Positions 25,935 to 39,130 of a stretch of DNA of 64,000 bases are shown here, piece after piece. The stretch lies in the NCBI GenBank assembly GCA_018389105.1, contig JACATO010000995.1, forward strand, positions 372,001 through 436,000, read 5' to 3'. Source of the DNA: Nautilus pompilius. Its lineage: Eukaryota > Mollusca > Cephalopoda > Nautilida > Nautilidae. The position numbers and the translations under genes were made by a program. Numbering within the stretch: the stretch's first letter is position 1; every line of letters begins with the position of its first letter. The notes under the pieces are model-generated. The model searched no databases. It was not told where the DNA came from and saw nothing but the letters and a program-made list of their open reading frames with translations.

Positions 25935-28190
25935 CCTGCATTCATTTTTTTTTAGGTCTTTATTAACTTATATAATTTTTATTTCTTTAAGCTCTTATTA
26001 AGTATTAATTTTTAAAATAACTATAATCCTTTTAATTTAATTTTTTTAAAATTTTAACAGCAAGAGCAGACATTGCTTTACCTCAGCTATATATTTGTTC
26101 TTATTAAATTGAACACAACAGGAAATTCTTGCAGTCATGGACTTCTGTGGAACAACAAAATCTGAACAAGCTAAAATCTCTGTTTGCTTATTGTTTTTTT
26201 TTTTTTTGTTTGCTTAACACATTTTCTGTACTTAGTGGATGTCTTTCATCTTCTTTGTTTCTGTTCCTATAGCAACATCTGTTGATGTTGGCTTGGTTTC
26301 AGTGTGCATGCATCCGATGAGGATCTGTTTGACATTAAGAAACACCGCTGATGAAGGAATTTGTCTCCAGGCAATTAAAGGATTTATTGATAAAAGAATT
26401 TCATTAATGGCATGGTCACTAAGTCTCTCAATGATACCCCTGTTTTAATGAAATGAAAGAAGGCATGTTCTGTCATTTGAGATTGATATACTTCATTTTA
26501 AGAATGGGGGAGTTTTGAGGGAAATTTAAACCAGTTTTTAACCTTGAGAATTAAAAAAAAAATAAGTAAGGTCTTCTATGCACTTCACTTACACATAAAC
26601 CTAATACTTTGATTGTTTACCCACATTAAAAATTACATCTTCAATGATCACATACATAAACAAAAGGGAGTCCTATAGCATAACACATAGTGTGGTCACT
26701 TTGCAAGTGAGAGGACCCACGTAGGCCAAAACCTTCCTTCTGTTTACCTGGTTGTTAGCTAATTGATGGATCGCTTCCTTGGCTAATGATTTCTGCCAGT
26801 GTAGATATTGGATATTCCTTGAAATCATGCACTACTTGCTACCCAGAGTGTGGTGGTTGGTGCATTGGCAGCAGTTCCTACACTATAAACAAATTCACAT
26901 ACTCAGGTGTGTGTTTGCATGTAATATGTGAACAGCCATCTTTGGTTATGGTGGGCAAACATTATATCTGTTACACATGCTATTCAAAATGGCTGATTTT
27001 TGGTTTTCCATTTAGAGGTGCAGTATTCTACATCTTTCATTATGTTTCTAGTTAACTTACATTACTTGTTGCTTGCTTTTCTTTTTCTTTCTAAATGGAC
27101 ATTTTCAAATGTTAGCCTTGTTCTTTGTATATTTAGTCATCTAAACAGATATCCATATCAAATTTTCCAATCCAAAAAAATTTCCACAGTTGAAATTATT
27201 GTCAGAAGTGGTAGAACTGACTGATGATGACATTAAATACTGGAACATTACCATTTGCTACTTTACATCATTGTGCAATATTTTAGTTGTTGGACATCAT
27301 TATTGATAGTTTTCGGCCACCATTTACCTGGAGATATGTGAAATATGGTGTTGGGGAGGAAAAAAAATGTTTTCAACTTTGTTGAGAACATTCTTATTGC
27401 ATCCAATGACACAAGCCAAGCTAACAGCAGGGTTCAATGGTTAGAAAGACATTTTTGACGACTTGTTAAAATTTGGCAGAGAGGTAAAACTTATTTCAGA
27501 GCTTCATGAAATTCTTTGACATTTCTTTGAAACTAAAGATGTGTAGATTTTCCTGATGTGTTTCAGTTATCAAAGGCAGGTGGAGCTGCTGTTTTGATTT
27601 CCCCTTCCCTGCTGCCTTTTCGTATCTGTGTAGTAGGACAAGCTATCATCACAGATGACCAGGGAGAGAAGGGAAGCTTGGTCCAGGTAGAAATTGGAAT
27701 TACCTATGTCATTCTACTAGAGAAGCACTTATAAAAACAATATAAATTGCCTAAATATGGCTTCAACTATGGATAATTTAAAAAAAGCTTTTATGTTCCA
27801 ATTGGATGATAATTGTTGTTCATCTGACACTCTTCCACTCTTTAAACCTACCTCCAATGAATCATATATGAGACTCACCACATCATGTCAATAACCTAAG
27901 TTTTTATTCATTCTCATCATCATCAGACCATGGGAAATTTCTGACATTCATCAAGACATTTTACAAATGAAGGTTTAAACATCTTCTTATCATGCATTGC
28001 TGACTCTTAAGTTCTCATGGATTTTAAAATCACAACTTTTCTTGTTTATTTACTTCAATAAAGTTGAATATAATTTCAGTGACAGCATGGCTTTTCTGTT
28101 TTAGTTTAAAATTTATAATAAATAGAAAGTGCCAATTTTTTTTTTTATTTAATAGCAGTCTTTCATGCCATCATTAGTTGATGATCAGCA
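25935..28190. other. Non-coding stretch, possibly with a decayed SINE
   Basis: No supported gene. Near 26690-26750 the sequence tagtgtggtcactttgcaag and the following block look like a decayed tRNA-type head with a lost B box, so an old SINE may start there. Poly-T runs occur near 26195 and 25948. The open frames at 26239-26448 and 26786-27224 show no domain signals. Confidence 0.4.
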
Positions 28191-28195
28191 TAAGT

Positions 28196-28490
28196 GCAGC
28201 CAATGGTCTAGTGTTAGAACTGCCATGGTTGGGTGGCTAGAATTTGAATCCTGGTTATGACTGGCTTCATCTTGCATATAGTTGCTTTACTTTCCTATCT
28301 GACTGTGTGGGTTTCCTCATAAAAAATCAAAATTCTAGTAGGCCTTCCTGAATAGTTGTGGCGGATGTTCCACAGGTATCTTCACACCCAGGTAACTACT
28401 TGGTTGGACAGCAAGGCGAAAAATCTGATACCACCTCTCTTTCTAGCTCTGTGCTGTGAGACATCTTCAGAGTCTCGACAAGAAGAAGAT
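28196..28490 (+). repeat. tRNA-derived SINE, same family as the copy at 25561
   Basis: A box-like tggtctagtgttag begins at about 28204 and a B box-like gaatttgaatcctgg lies about 40 bases downstream. The body shares the order of blocks with the first SINE: a cctcataaaaaatcaaaattctag segment, then a gatgttccacagg segment, then an accca-ggtaact segment. It lacks a clear A tail, ending instead in an AAG-rich stretch near 28480. It is more diverged than the first copy. Confidence 0.65.
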
Positions 28491-28494
28491 AACT

Positions 28495-31400
28495 AATGTA
28501 CGCTGAGAAATGTCAGCAGTTTATCATTAGCAAAGTTTTGAGTATTTATGAGTTCATAAGACTGACTGATCTCTTGGGGACCATGCTAAGATTTAAAGCT
28601 GTTAGATATCAATTATAATCACCTGCTTTCTCTGCCATTTTAGGTTTGTTTGAGGAACAAAATGTAGATGTGTTTTTTTTGAAGTTGTTGGTCTAGGCAT
28701 TAAATTTCTTGCTCTCCCCCTTCCCAACTTCTTTTTTTGGGTCTCTCAGGGTTTGTCCAAATTTGATTTCAGATTTAGTTATATTACTAAAATTTGAGGG
28801 ATGATATTGTGAGTTAATGGAAATTGTCAAGCTTTTAAGCAAATAGGTGAGATAAGTTTATCCTGTATAGATGATAATATATTCTTTTTTAAAATATCTG
28901 AGTATGCATAACTCAACAGTGAATCTTGATAACAAGAAGAGTTATTCATCAAGTTTGTGAAAGTTTACTAGACATTTGTCTTCCAAAGAGAGAATAATAA
29001 GATTTGTGCTTAATATAATATGTTTAGAATCATCCACCTGTGCATAGACTATTACATTTATTGTACATGTTGGCTGATTTTACTGCTAGTGGAAATTAAT
29101 TCTTATGTCACTTAGTGTTTTAAATCATGTAAAAATGTGGTATATTACATATTGCCAGAAAATTATGCATAAAATTTCCCATTACTTATCTTGTATTGAT
29201 TTTTGAACATGGGTAGATACAGTGAATGGTTTTTATCATGCTCAATTGCTTGCTTTTCAGTAATTTGACAGCATGCACCCAATAACGAATGACTTTATAC
29301 TTTTATATATTATAAAATTCAATTTCAGATCCTTAGGCCTCATATCACTAATCTACATATGCTGTTTGTCTATTTATATACTCAAGGTCAGCATCCAGGA
29401 TAGCACTACATTAGATTCGTAGTGTATCAGGATGTAGCATTAACATGGCATCATTTCTTATCCTCCAGTTTTATGAGATCCAATTTCAACTGAGAAAGTG
29501 TCTGGTAACAAATAAAATCTTCCAGTACAGATGGTTTTCAGAAGTTTCCTGGATTTTCTAAGATGAATCTAGTGATATAATAAAGTGCAAGCAGAGTTTG
29601 CTGTGAACAAACTGGCTACACATTTTCTAGGTTTGGATCATTCAGCTTTCAGCTATAAGCACTGGTTTGGCACCAGAAATTGGACAATCATATCGTGTGT
29701 TCAAAAAACCACTGGCAGACAAGAAAACCATAGCAGCTATTTTAGACGAGCAAACAGAAAAGGAAAGGCCAGTGAGCGAAATTCTTCTGGATACAGTTGA
29801 ATTCTGCGTTTAAGAGGAGTTTGCTGATACAAAATTATCAAAAACTTAAACTGTGCAGCACATGGTATGGTAAGGTATCATTAGCTAAATAAAATATATT
29901 TGAAAATTTTAAAAACGTACAACTTGGAGACTCGTTGGGAACTGCAGAGTTTATGTACAGCAACTCAACCCGCCTCCCCTGATTATATGTTAACACTTGC
30001 TCTGAATTCCTGTCAACACCAGACTGAACAAAAATGACAAATTAGGAGGAGTCAGCATCACTTTCAACTAAGTATACATTCAAATATTTTATTAGAAAGG
30101 TCAATGAAAACTTTAAAAAAGAAAATATAAATACACATCAGAAATTTAACAATTTCCAGATTGCCATATTATATGAATGAAGGTCATGAAATTTTATTTC
30201 AGTAAGGATCTCTTAAAAAATAATTTTTTTTTTTAGGTGAAACATTTGGGTGAAAAGGATTAATAGAAAATAAAATTTTGAAATCAAATCTCACATAATT
30301 TTATTTCTCTTAAGTGGGATGGACCTCCCCATCTCAGTTTAGAAAATTCTTTTTTTTTTTTGTCAAATCAAGGATACAAAAATTACCTTCAAAGTTAAAG
30401 TTTTTGCTGCCTTATCATTTCCAAAGACTTTCTGAAGCCGACTGCACAGTTTCTCCATTTTCCTTTTTTGTTGAAAAATATGGATGACTTCTGCTAAACT
30501 TGGCTGTGGGGGCAGTGAGAAAATGATTTTTTTCCAATCCATATTACAACAAACTTTAATGCTAGATGTAAATGATGCTGAAAATTCAGTGCCACCTTAT
30601 ACCATTTGCTCCGATTTGAAAAGGATGGGAAAACCCTTGGATATCAGAAGCATGTAAAACACTGGTTGCTATTTACAAGGTCATTGAGGTAAATACCTTA
30701 GCTGGACACGATTGCAACGATTCTGTTTCCAGCTAGGTTTCATTTGAATGACTCCGATACTGCTGCTACTGTTATAGGTATCATCACAGATTGTTCTTGT
30801 ACTTTAATGGAATCTTATTTTATTAAAAGAAATATATGCATTCTTTTTGTTTCTTTTTAATACCACATAATTTACTATACTTTTGAAGCAAGACAAATCT
30901 TAATCCCCAGGAAGCAGATAAATATCCCCAAAAGGTGTATTAAGCTTTTAATAACAGGTAGAAAGATCTCCTTCTATGAACAACAGATATAGTAAAGGAA
31001 AATTATCCAGACATACTTTGTGTACAAGTTGGTGATCTTCAACTAAAGCTGTCCCTACTCTGTATAGCACCTCACATGAACCTTCATAAAGTGTGACTTG
31101 TTAAAATTATAATGATGATGACTACTGGATGAAACATTTGAGTTTTTTAAGTTCTTGTGAGTTCTATTTTATCATGATGACTGCAATGTGAATGTCAGTT
31201 TAATGAAGGGGTAAAATTCCAGATTTTGTTTCCTTCATGAAATGATGGCAGGTGCCCAAAGTGAGTGCAGCAGCTGTTCACATGAAAAGTAGCAATTTTT
31301 GTGGGAAAAAAATATATCTTGAAGTGATTAAAACATCAAAATTAATAGTCTACTTGATTTTTCATGATTTTTACTAGAATAATAAATTTTCATTATGTTT

Positions 31401-31595
31401 TTGTATGGTGGGCTCAAACTTTTGAACATTTTGGTATTTCTAAAATTCCTTAATTACCTTGACATGTTTTTAGAACCTCTTGTCTTTTCAACTCTTGAGA
31501 ATTTTGACTTTCATATTTTAACCCTCTAAAAGAAGCATTTTATTAAGTAATTTTTTGAAGCATGTTTGTACTTTCTGCAACATTTTAAATAATTT
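28495..31595. other. Non-coding stretch with one unexplained coding-like segment
   Basis: Mostly AT-rich with no recognised element. Within it, 29661-29813 reads like protein (listed separately). Poly-T or poly-A runs occur near 28668, 30222 and 30350. No splice-supported exon was found. Confidence 0.45.
29661..29813 (+). pseudogene. Unrecognised coding-like remnant
   Basis: One + strand frame gives 50 codons with a balanced, soluble-protein composition, ending TAA: TGLAPEIGQSYRVFKKPLAD, then a segment rich in K, E and I (ILDEQTEKERPVSEI...). It contrasts with the I/F/K/N bias of random frames here. Upstream in the same frame a stop interrupts near 29657. No start, splice acceptor or known motif was recognised. 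It could be the end of a processed pseudogene or of a transposon ORF. Confidence 0.35.
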
Positions 31596-31604
31596 TCTTA
31601 GCTG

Positions 31605-31960
31605 ACTAGTTACTTTAGTTCAAAGGAAACTAAACATGTTGGGGTACGAAGTTCTCCCTCACCCAGCCCATTCACCAGACCTTTCTCCCACAGACTACCA
31701 CCTTTTCAAAAACCCCGAGAGCTTCCTCTGTGTGAAATCCTTCTCTGACCAAGCAGCAATTGAAACTGCCTTCCAACAGTTTATCGACTCCAGAAATCCA
31801 GATTTTTTTTTCAAAATGGTATAAATGTGCTCGTAGCTCGTCGGCAGAAGTGTATTGATTGTAACGGAACTTACTCTGATTAATAAACTTCATGTTCAGC
31901 AATGTTATGAAGCCTCATTGTTGCAGTAAAAAAACCGACAAAAATTTTGTAACAACCTAA
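31605..31960 (+). mobile_element. 3' end of a mariner element (5'-truncated, frameshifted)
   Basis: A + strand frame of 62 codons reads NMLGYEVLPHPAHSPDLSPTDY, the mariner block that holds the third catalytic aspartate, followed by DQAAIETAFQQFIDSRNPDF. After a frameshift near 31810 the expected C-terminus continues as ARRQKCIDCNGTY and stops at TAA near 31882. The sequence ccgacaaaaattttgtaaca leads into acctaa at 31935-31960, which matches a mariner 3' terminal inverted repeat, followed by TA. The HTH domain and the first two catalytic residues are absent, so only about the last quarter of an element remains. Confidence 0.8.
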
Positions 31961-31964
31961 TAGA

Positions 31965-33145
31965 ACCAGTTAGAGAACATTTCAGAAATCTTGATAATGA
32001 CAGAGAAAGCTTGCTGAAATGTAAGTTCTTTAATTAGTCCTGTTAAAAATGAGGTAGAAAATGCTTGAAGTAACCATATAGTTTCTATATTTAACACATC
32101 ACTAATAATTTCTGCTCTCGACTTGAGATTTCTGTTTCCACTAATTTCTACATTTTGACACTGGCCTAATACAAATGCCACAATTTCCCACTACTACAAC
32201 TTCTGGAAACTTTTTGTGTTTATAATTTCTTAATGTAAATTTATATATATATATATATATGATGTATGGTGTATATGTACATATTTCTTAATGCAAGAAG
32301 TGTGTGTGCATAGTATATATATCTTGATAAGTTTTAAGTGTATGGATAGATATTTTTCATGATGATAAAATGCCATGGAATAAGTATTCAGTTTTTTTTT
32401 TCACATTTTTTGATTAAAAAATCTTGCCCTTCCCTTATGGCGACTTGATGTGTGGTTACCGAATGGAGATTGATTAAGAACAGTGGTCATCACTGAGTTT
32501 CTTATCTTCTCCAACCCCACTCACATCCCTTGGTTTGTACAAAGAGGTTTTAACAGGCAGCATACAGAAATCAATATCAAAAACATCTGATAGAGTATGA
32601 AACAATTTATTGTTAATTTGTTTTTACAATCTTTTTTAAGTTTTTTTTTTTCCCCCTTTAAATAATGCTATGCACACTCTCTAATGGTGTTTTACAATTA
32701 TTTCCCATTTCTATGTCAATGGCTCACCTACTAAAAAGGAAAGAGAAGAATCCCTTAAATTTTGATGGTTTCAGTCTGATTTAATTTCTTCTCTGAATAA
32801 CCATTTTTCATCGTCATCACTAACCTCTAAATTTTACTCCATTAAATAACATGTTGCGCACTGCTACAACTTTTCGCCATGCTCACCTTGCCAAACGAAA
32901 GCCTGAAAAACCATGGCATACCTTTGACCCTCGGAACTTATGTTCCCCATGATTCAGAAGTGCATAAAATGTGGTTGTGGTCAAGAGAATTTCTAAGCAG
33001 CTTTGTTTCCAGCTTCATAGCATTTAACCATCAAATGGAAGTTATAACAAAAATTGTTTCATGTTTTTCTTTTGTTTACTTCTGGTATTATGCTCAGATA
33101 CAAGGTGTTTAGCATTTCAAATTTTATTGCTATAGCTTTCGAAAG

Positions 33146-33184
<39 letters not shown>

Positions 33185-36100
33185 GTGGATATCATATCCT
33201 AATTTTCTATCCTAATTTTCACTCTTGGTCGGGTACTTTTTCATATGATCACATTTTCAGATTCTCTCTACAGTCGAAATAATTTTGAACTAGCAGTTTG
33301 TTTTTTTTTTAAAAATCTGGTTGACTATTTAGCCAGATGGTAAGTTTATAGGTGTAAATTTAAAACAAGCAAAAAGTTTAGAAAAAAAAAGAGAATTTTT
33401 AAATGTGTGCTTGTGTGTGTGTTTGTGTGTGTGTGCAGTAAACGAGTTAAAATTCAAAGATAAAGAAGCATTATTTGAAACTATTTTACTCGAGGTCTCA
33501 ATATCATGATGTCATTCTTCAGTGCTGTACATATGGAATGCCCCCCTTCCTGCATTGTTTAGATATCCAGGTGTTTGTGCTCTTCCCTCAGGGGAACTAC
33601 TTAACCAAGCTTTCCAGTTTGCTACCGCTGCTGTGAGTGTGTAACAGACAAACAGCATTGAGATAATAATGGGAAGATGAGAGTGTGGAATGATGTTTAA
33701 AATTAAAATATCTCATATTTTAAACTTTTGGGATGATTTAGTTTCATAACTATAGCAAATGGCATTACAGCTACCCCTCCATTAAAGTCAACTTTGTGGG
33801 TAACTGTATTTGTACATTACTGTTTCAGAAAGAGAAATTTTCCTTTATAAATGGAAAATGCAAATCATAATTGTTATAATTTTTTTTTTCTTTAGTCCAA
33901 ACTTCTAAAGAGGCTTCTTTACTTACTGTCAGTTGAAGACCTGGATTTTCCTTAGTCCACTTTTAAATCCAGTTTTACATAAATACCAATCACTTAATAC
34001 TAACAGCCAGTTGCTAATTTTAGGATCTTAATTTTGTTTATTAGTGATCTCTCTCTCTCTCTTTTTCTTTTTAAGATGAAAGAATGAAATCAAGATAAAT
34101 CCTTAATTATGGAAGATTTTTTTCTGAGATCAGATCAACTTGTGTGGTAAAAAGCCTGAGGTTACCTAAAATTATTTCTTCTACCATCCATTTTTTAGAT
34201 TTAGGTACAGCATCCAAAGCATTTGTTTATTTTCTTACAAAGCTAAATCCTCTTTTCAAAAAAATAAGAAACAACAACAACAAAAATAAGCTTCGGTTAT
34301 GCAGAAAATCAGCACCATACGTCACTAGAGGGCAAAGATTGGAGATAAATAAATTCAGAGTAGATTAGCTATTTCACTTGAAGGTCCTGAGTATTTCACA
34401 AAGCAGTGAAGTCATTTTAATGCCTTTAATTCCAGTTGGATTTCATTACTTTGCATGTGATGCTACTGACTGTTAGTAGTTTCATTTAGCACCACAGAGA
34501 AGATATCTTTCTCTCTCCCCTCCAGCTGAGAAAGAAAGAAAAAAGAAATGAAAGCCTAAGATATTAGTGACAGCTGTGTACTGAGGATAAAAAAGAGGCT
34601 GATGGGGAAATAACATTGCATTAATCATTCATAAAGTTGTGGGTGTCAAAAATGGCAGCCAGTACCGATGATCAAAAAAAAACTTCAAAGTTTTTCCCAT
34701 CAAAAGGGGGGAAAAATCAACCGACAGAACTAAATTAATTTATTCAGATAAATTAGTAGACTGTAGCCTGAAGGGCTTGGCAGTTGTTGTTTTATTAAGT
34801 TAATCAAATCTTCCACCTTGGAAACCTTTGAGGTTGCAGAGTAAACTTTCATCGGAGATAATATTTTAGTTGGGATTAACAAAACAAATATTGTCTCTGA
34901 TCAGCATAAAGCAGTCATTGTCTTGGTGATCATCACAAAGAGAGGTGGGGAGCAAGTTTGTTCACATTGTATCCAAGATTTATTCATGGTTTAGTGGAAA
35001 AATAAATTTTATGTTAGGTTTTTATAGGGCTAAAATTTTGTTGACTAAGCAGAGAGAGTCTCAAGATCAACTAAATTCAACCTAGTAAATAACGGTCATT
35101 ATTATTGCACATTAGTTAGCCATACTGAATGAGCCGCACTAAAAACAGACACGGAGGAATGGTGTAAAAACAGACAGGAATATGGAATGGGTTTCAGGCT
35201 CTGGTAACTGGCTATCTGAGAGTAAGGAAAAATTTAAGGAATTTTATATAATTTAAAACATGCAGCATACATATTATAAAATTAAAATCACATTTACAGA
35301 ATCCAGATTGTGCATTCAAACATGAAATATTTACATCATTTCATAAATATTTTTATTTACTCTAAAATTATCAAATAAAAAAAATTTGGTTTATTAGAAT
35401 TCAGCTTAAATTCACTTTTTTTTAGTATAAATATTTTCTGCTATCTGATTTCACTCATTTTGCTGAAATATGAAACTACTTATATTTCACTAGTTGTTAA
35501 AAAGTCAAGCAGAAAGCCTATTTCTCTGTAGAAATTACACGTTATATGTATTTAATGGTCAAACATCCATAGATTAACTTTTTAAAGCAATTTTGTGTAA
35601 ACATACACACTGTCAAATAAACAGTTACCTGTTGTTATCTTGTCATTAGTGTAGCACTTATTATTAGAAACACATCCCTTCATTAGTGTACACTGACACT
35701 GACTTGTTACAAATGTCAAGGGTAGTTGATCAGATCAACTATAAACAGGCACTGCCTGTAATGATGTTGAATATTTGACATAACTCCAGCTGAGGGTCAC
35801 TCATGCTCTAGCTGACCAGTAGCCACTTTTCCTTTCAGTCTGTCAGCTGCATTGAATAGTCAAGCATGATCTGCTGCAGTAAAGAGGCATAAAGATTTAG
35901 CTGTTTATATGAACAAGCATCAAACTGGCTGGAATCTGCGTGTGTGTCTCTCTCTCTGTGTGTGTGGTCTCCTACTAATCAGAGCATGTGGTGATTGGAC
36001 AGAAACTCATTTTACCTATGACCTTTGACCGTAACCACCTGCCAACATTGGTTTTATTCTTGAAGAATTTTAAAACAGAGCAGCAATAGATAATGATATC

Positions 36101-36185
36101 TAGAACCAGTTATCATTCTTCTAACCAGGATGTAGTGTTTAAGTGTATCAAAGAAAAGACTTTGAAAGGAATGTTACTTCCATAT
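31965..36185. other. Non-coding stretch upstream of the TIR exon (probably intron)
   Basis: The TIR exon begins mid-codon, so this is probably intron of that gene. It holds a (TA)n near 32241-32260 and a (GT)n at 33148-33181. The part from about 34400 to 35250 is free of recognised repeats and has a more even base composition, with several TAAT-core sites; it may be conserved regulatory DNA. A 33-codon frame from ATG near 32850 (HLAKRKPEKPWHTFDPR) looks mildly protein-like without further support. Confidence 0.45.
33148..33181. repeat. (GT)n microsatellite
   Basis: About 17 uninterrupted GT units. A second, interrupted GT tract lies near 33406-33436. Confidence 0.95.
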
Positions 36186-36189
36186 GGAA

Positions 36190-36390
36190 AATTGTACACT
36201 GCCCTGGAACCAGACTCAGTGGGAGAAACAAATTCTGGATGGGCATTAAATTTTCTTGGGGGGGGGGGACAATGATTTTTTTAATGCAACATAAGAAAAA
36301 TCATAATAGAAAGACAGGGGCCAGAATTCAAACTGTTACCACAGTAGGTCTGACACAATCAAGCTGCGCTCCCATTGTCTAATGCCAATG
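36190..36390 (-). repeat. Probable tRNA-derived SINE head, reverse orientation
   Basis: On the minus strand, from about 36388, ggcattagacaatgggagcg is followed about 45 bases later by acagtttgaattctggcccc, which fits a degenerate A box and a good B box of a tRNA-type promoter. The run of G at 36258-36267 (C on this strand) and the AT-rich stretch would be its body. The downstream end is not clear. Confidence 0.45.
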
Positions 36391-36821
36391 GGGCCTGCAA
36401 CTAAAAGACTTGGACCACGATGCCTGTGGTAGCACACCACAAGGACTAGACAGTGATTTTGGCCGGATGCACACTAGCCAGCTCAGTTTCAGGTGAATTT
36501 GGGCACCAACAAATTGGTACAGGTGGCTATAGACCCAATGAGATATTTACGAAGGCAGACTGGGTTGGATCGCTTTGCATAAAATGAGGGGTTTGTTACA
36601 TTGAGGGTGGGCCTGGACCCACAATGCCTGCCCATGCCGCTGGGACTGCCTGGAACTATGCTGATGTTTCTCTTCTATCATCTCTAACATTGCTTCAGAG
36701 TAAAACCAAATGTGTATTTTGAAATGAATCATTTTCTATCCTTTTTAAGAAGAAATAAATCTGTTTTCTATAAATGTTTGGTTTGTTTGCTAACAGATAC
36801 CTTTTTTTTTTTTTTTGTCAG

Positions 36822-37409
36822 ATTACCAGAATTTGATTTCTAATGATAACACAAGTGATTCAATCAGCAATGATGCAGTTGTGCTGGACACATCTTTTCA
36901 TTCCATGGACAGTTCACTATGCCATTACCATGGTGATGACAGCGAAAGGACGAGTCTTACTGATGACTTCATCAACATGGACTCATTCTACCCAGCACCT
37001 CCTCTTCAGGATCTGTACAGATATCACATTTTCTTCTCACACAGTCCCAGTGATCATGCCTGGGTGGAGGAGATTGTTCATAAGCTAGAGGACTGTCCCT
37101 ACTACTACAAATGCTATTACAACAACAAAGACAGGTATCAGACCAACATCAGCATTATCCAGTCAACCCTCTGTGCAGCTATGCTGAGTGAGCGTGTGGT
37201 CATTGTCCTCAGCAGAAACTATGTGTGCAGCACATGGTTTGAGTTCCAGGAAATCCTCAAGAACCTAACAACTCCTAGTCTCTATCAGCAGAGAATGGTC
37301 GTGATATTGTTGGAAGATTGCGACATACCTGAAACTTTGCAAACTGTTGGTTATCTGGACATACGACAGAAGGATTTCTTTCAGTTGTTAACCAGACTTT
37401 TGAGAAGTA
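36822..37409 (+). CDS. TIR-domain protein, exon carrying the complete TIR domain
   Basis: A poly-T tract and gtcag (AG at 36820-36821) precede 588 nt of open frame, ending at a|gtaagt (GT at 37410). The exon enters after one base of a codon and leaves after one base. Residues 1-65 are acidic and Ser/Asp-rich with no membrane segment. Residues 68-195 form a TIR domain: box 1 YRYHIFFSHSPSD, then WVEEIVHKLED, a box 2-like NNKDRYQTNISI, the strand SERVVIVLSRNYVCSTWFEF and a box 3-like KDFFQLLTRLL. TIR domains act in Toll/IL-1 signalling as adaptors through homotypic contacts, and some are NAD hydrolases. Here the position equivalent to the Glu of WCxxE reads Gln (WFEFQ), which argues for a scaffold rather than an enzyme. 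The box 2 Pro is also absent. No family name could be assigned: it is not an obvious MyD88, SARM1 or Toll receptor. Retaining the next intron would end the protein within two codons (TAG at 37413-37415). Confidence 0.92.
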
Positions 37410-39026
37410 GTAAGTAGCATCTTTTTCCCCCCATCTGTTGCTGGTGGCAGTAACGTATTTCATAGGTTTTGGTAAAACGTTTTCAGGTGTATTGTACTGA
37501 AAAAAAATTAAACCACATGACTTAGCATGTTGCCTGTGGGAAACAGTTTATTTCAGGAGGTAACTGCGGATTTAGTTTCTAAAGGAGATTCTGGGTTTCT
37601 TTGTTTCTTTTCCAGCAGATTATCTGTGGTATTCAGCTCATCTGTGTGGTGTGCAGGTAGAAGATGCCTTACTCAGGCTACCACAGTGGAACAAAGATAT
37701 CTTTATCTTTGGTTAGTACACTTTGTGCAAAATATTAACGCCATTAACTGGACACACTAAATAGGATTGCTGAAAGTGTAGATGACAGAATTAGAAGAGA
37801 AGCTGTTCTGTGTTAACAAGTTCAACATGCTGGGTATCTGTGCACATGTAAATACTTCATGAAAGCTTTCTGGGAGTAGTTAAAGCTCTCTCTAATAAAA
37901 TAATCATGAGAACTGACAAAATTGTTACACTGGAAGATGCAAAGCCTTACATGCTGGCAAGAGTAAAAGAAACAAAAACAGTCCTTTTTGTTGTTTTTGG
38001 CTAAGGGTGGATTGTGGAAACATTTCAAGGAAAAGACAGAGTGATTGATGTAATTTGTACGACTAAATTTTGCATTATTAAGAATTTTGTTTAAAAAACT
38101 ATTTTTAAAAATGCTTTGATAAGACTATTAAGAGGAGGATATTTGATTGTTCAGAAAGAAACTGTCAGCACACATATAAGTACTTGATGCTACTAATGAA
38201 ATGAGGTATTCTTTAGAAATACATAATATATCAAACAAGCCAATTTAGAATCATTTCACATTTCCAAATTATGATTCATACTTCTGTGTTTCTATTTCTT
38301 TTTATAATTTCTAAATTTTTCTTCTAAAATTCCAATTACATTTTTAAAAACATTTTTTAACCATTTCATTCCAAAAAGGTTTGATTTTAGAAACTATAAA
38401 TGTTCTTTTTTAAAATGTAGAAGTAACATGTGTATAGTAAATAGTTTTCCAAGGAGCATGGCTCACTATTTACTTGACTATTTTGAGTTTAGAATAAACA
38501 ATTAAGACTCTATCAGTAAGTCAATAATTATTAAGTGACCATCTTGTATTATATGGACAAGATCAATGGGAATGAACAAGGGGTATGATGGCAAAGGTGT
38601 TAGAAGTGGTTACATGTTGAAGAGCTTCTAGGCAGTGAGGTTCTGATAATTGACAAGAAAAGCTCAAAGATAGTTTCATGCATCAGGGCAATGCTTTGGA
38701 AGCCTGAATACATTGATACTGTGCAGTAGTCAAGGGGATGGATCTGGCCACCGGGCTTGCTGAGTTGCTAAAGGTATGTATTTATTAACCATTTAACTGC
38801 TGATGAAAGGATTTCCAGCATTGTAAATTTTAAAAAAATGACTGAATTTAGATCTAGTTTATAGGCAAGAACTCAAGACAACCTCAAGTCTTAACAGCTG
38901 CTGATGGATGCTTTGAACACTTTTTGATATTTGATCAGCTCTCAAGTTCACTTGTAAAGTGGTTGTTTTTAAAATATATGGATTTTTACCAGAAATATAA
39001 CTAAAATAATGTTTTATTAGAACTGA

Positions 39027-39063
<37 letters not shown>

Positions 39064-39130
39064 TGCCTAAAAATGTGGACATCAGTAACAAATCTACCAG
39101 GTTTATTGTGCTGATCTACATCACTAATTA

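Noticed and set aside
26690..26760. tRNA-like head suggesting a SINE or tRNA gene
   Set aside because: The B box is lost and no cloverleaf or anticodon arm could be drawn, so a tRNA gene is excluded and a SINE call is too weak.
31672..31902. Minus-strand ORF of 76 codons
   Set aside because: It is the shadow of the mariner C-terminus encoded on the + strand.
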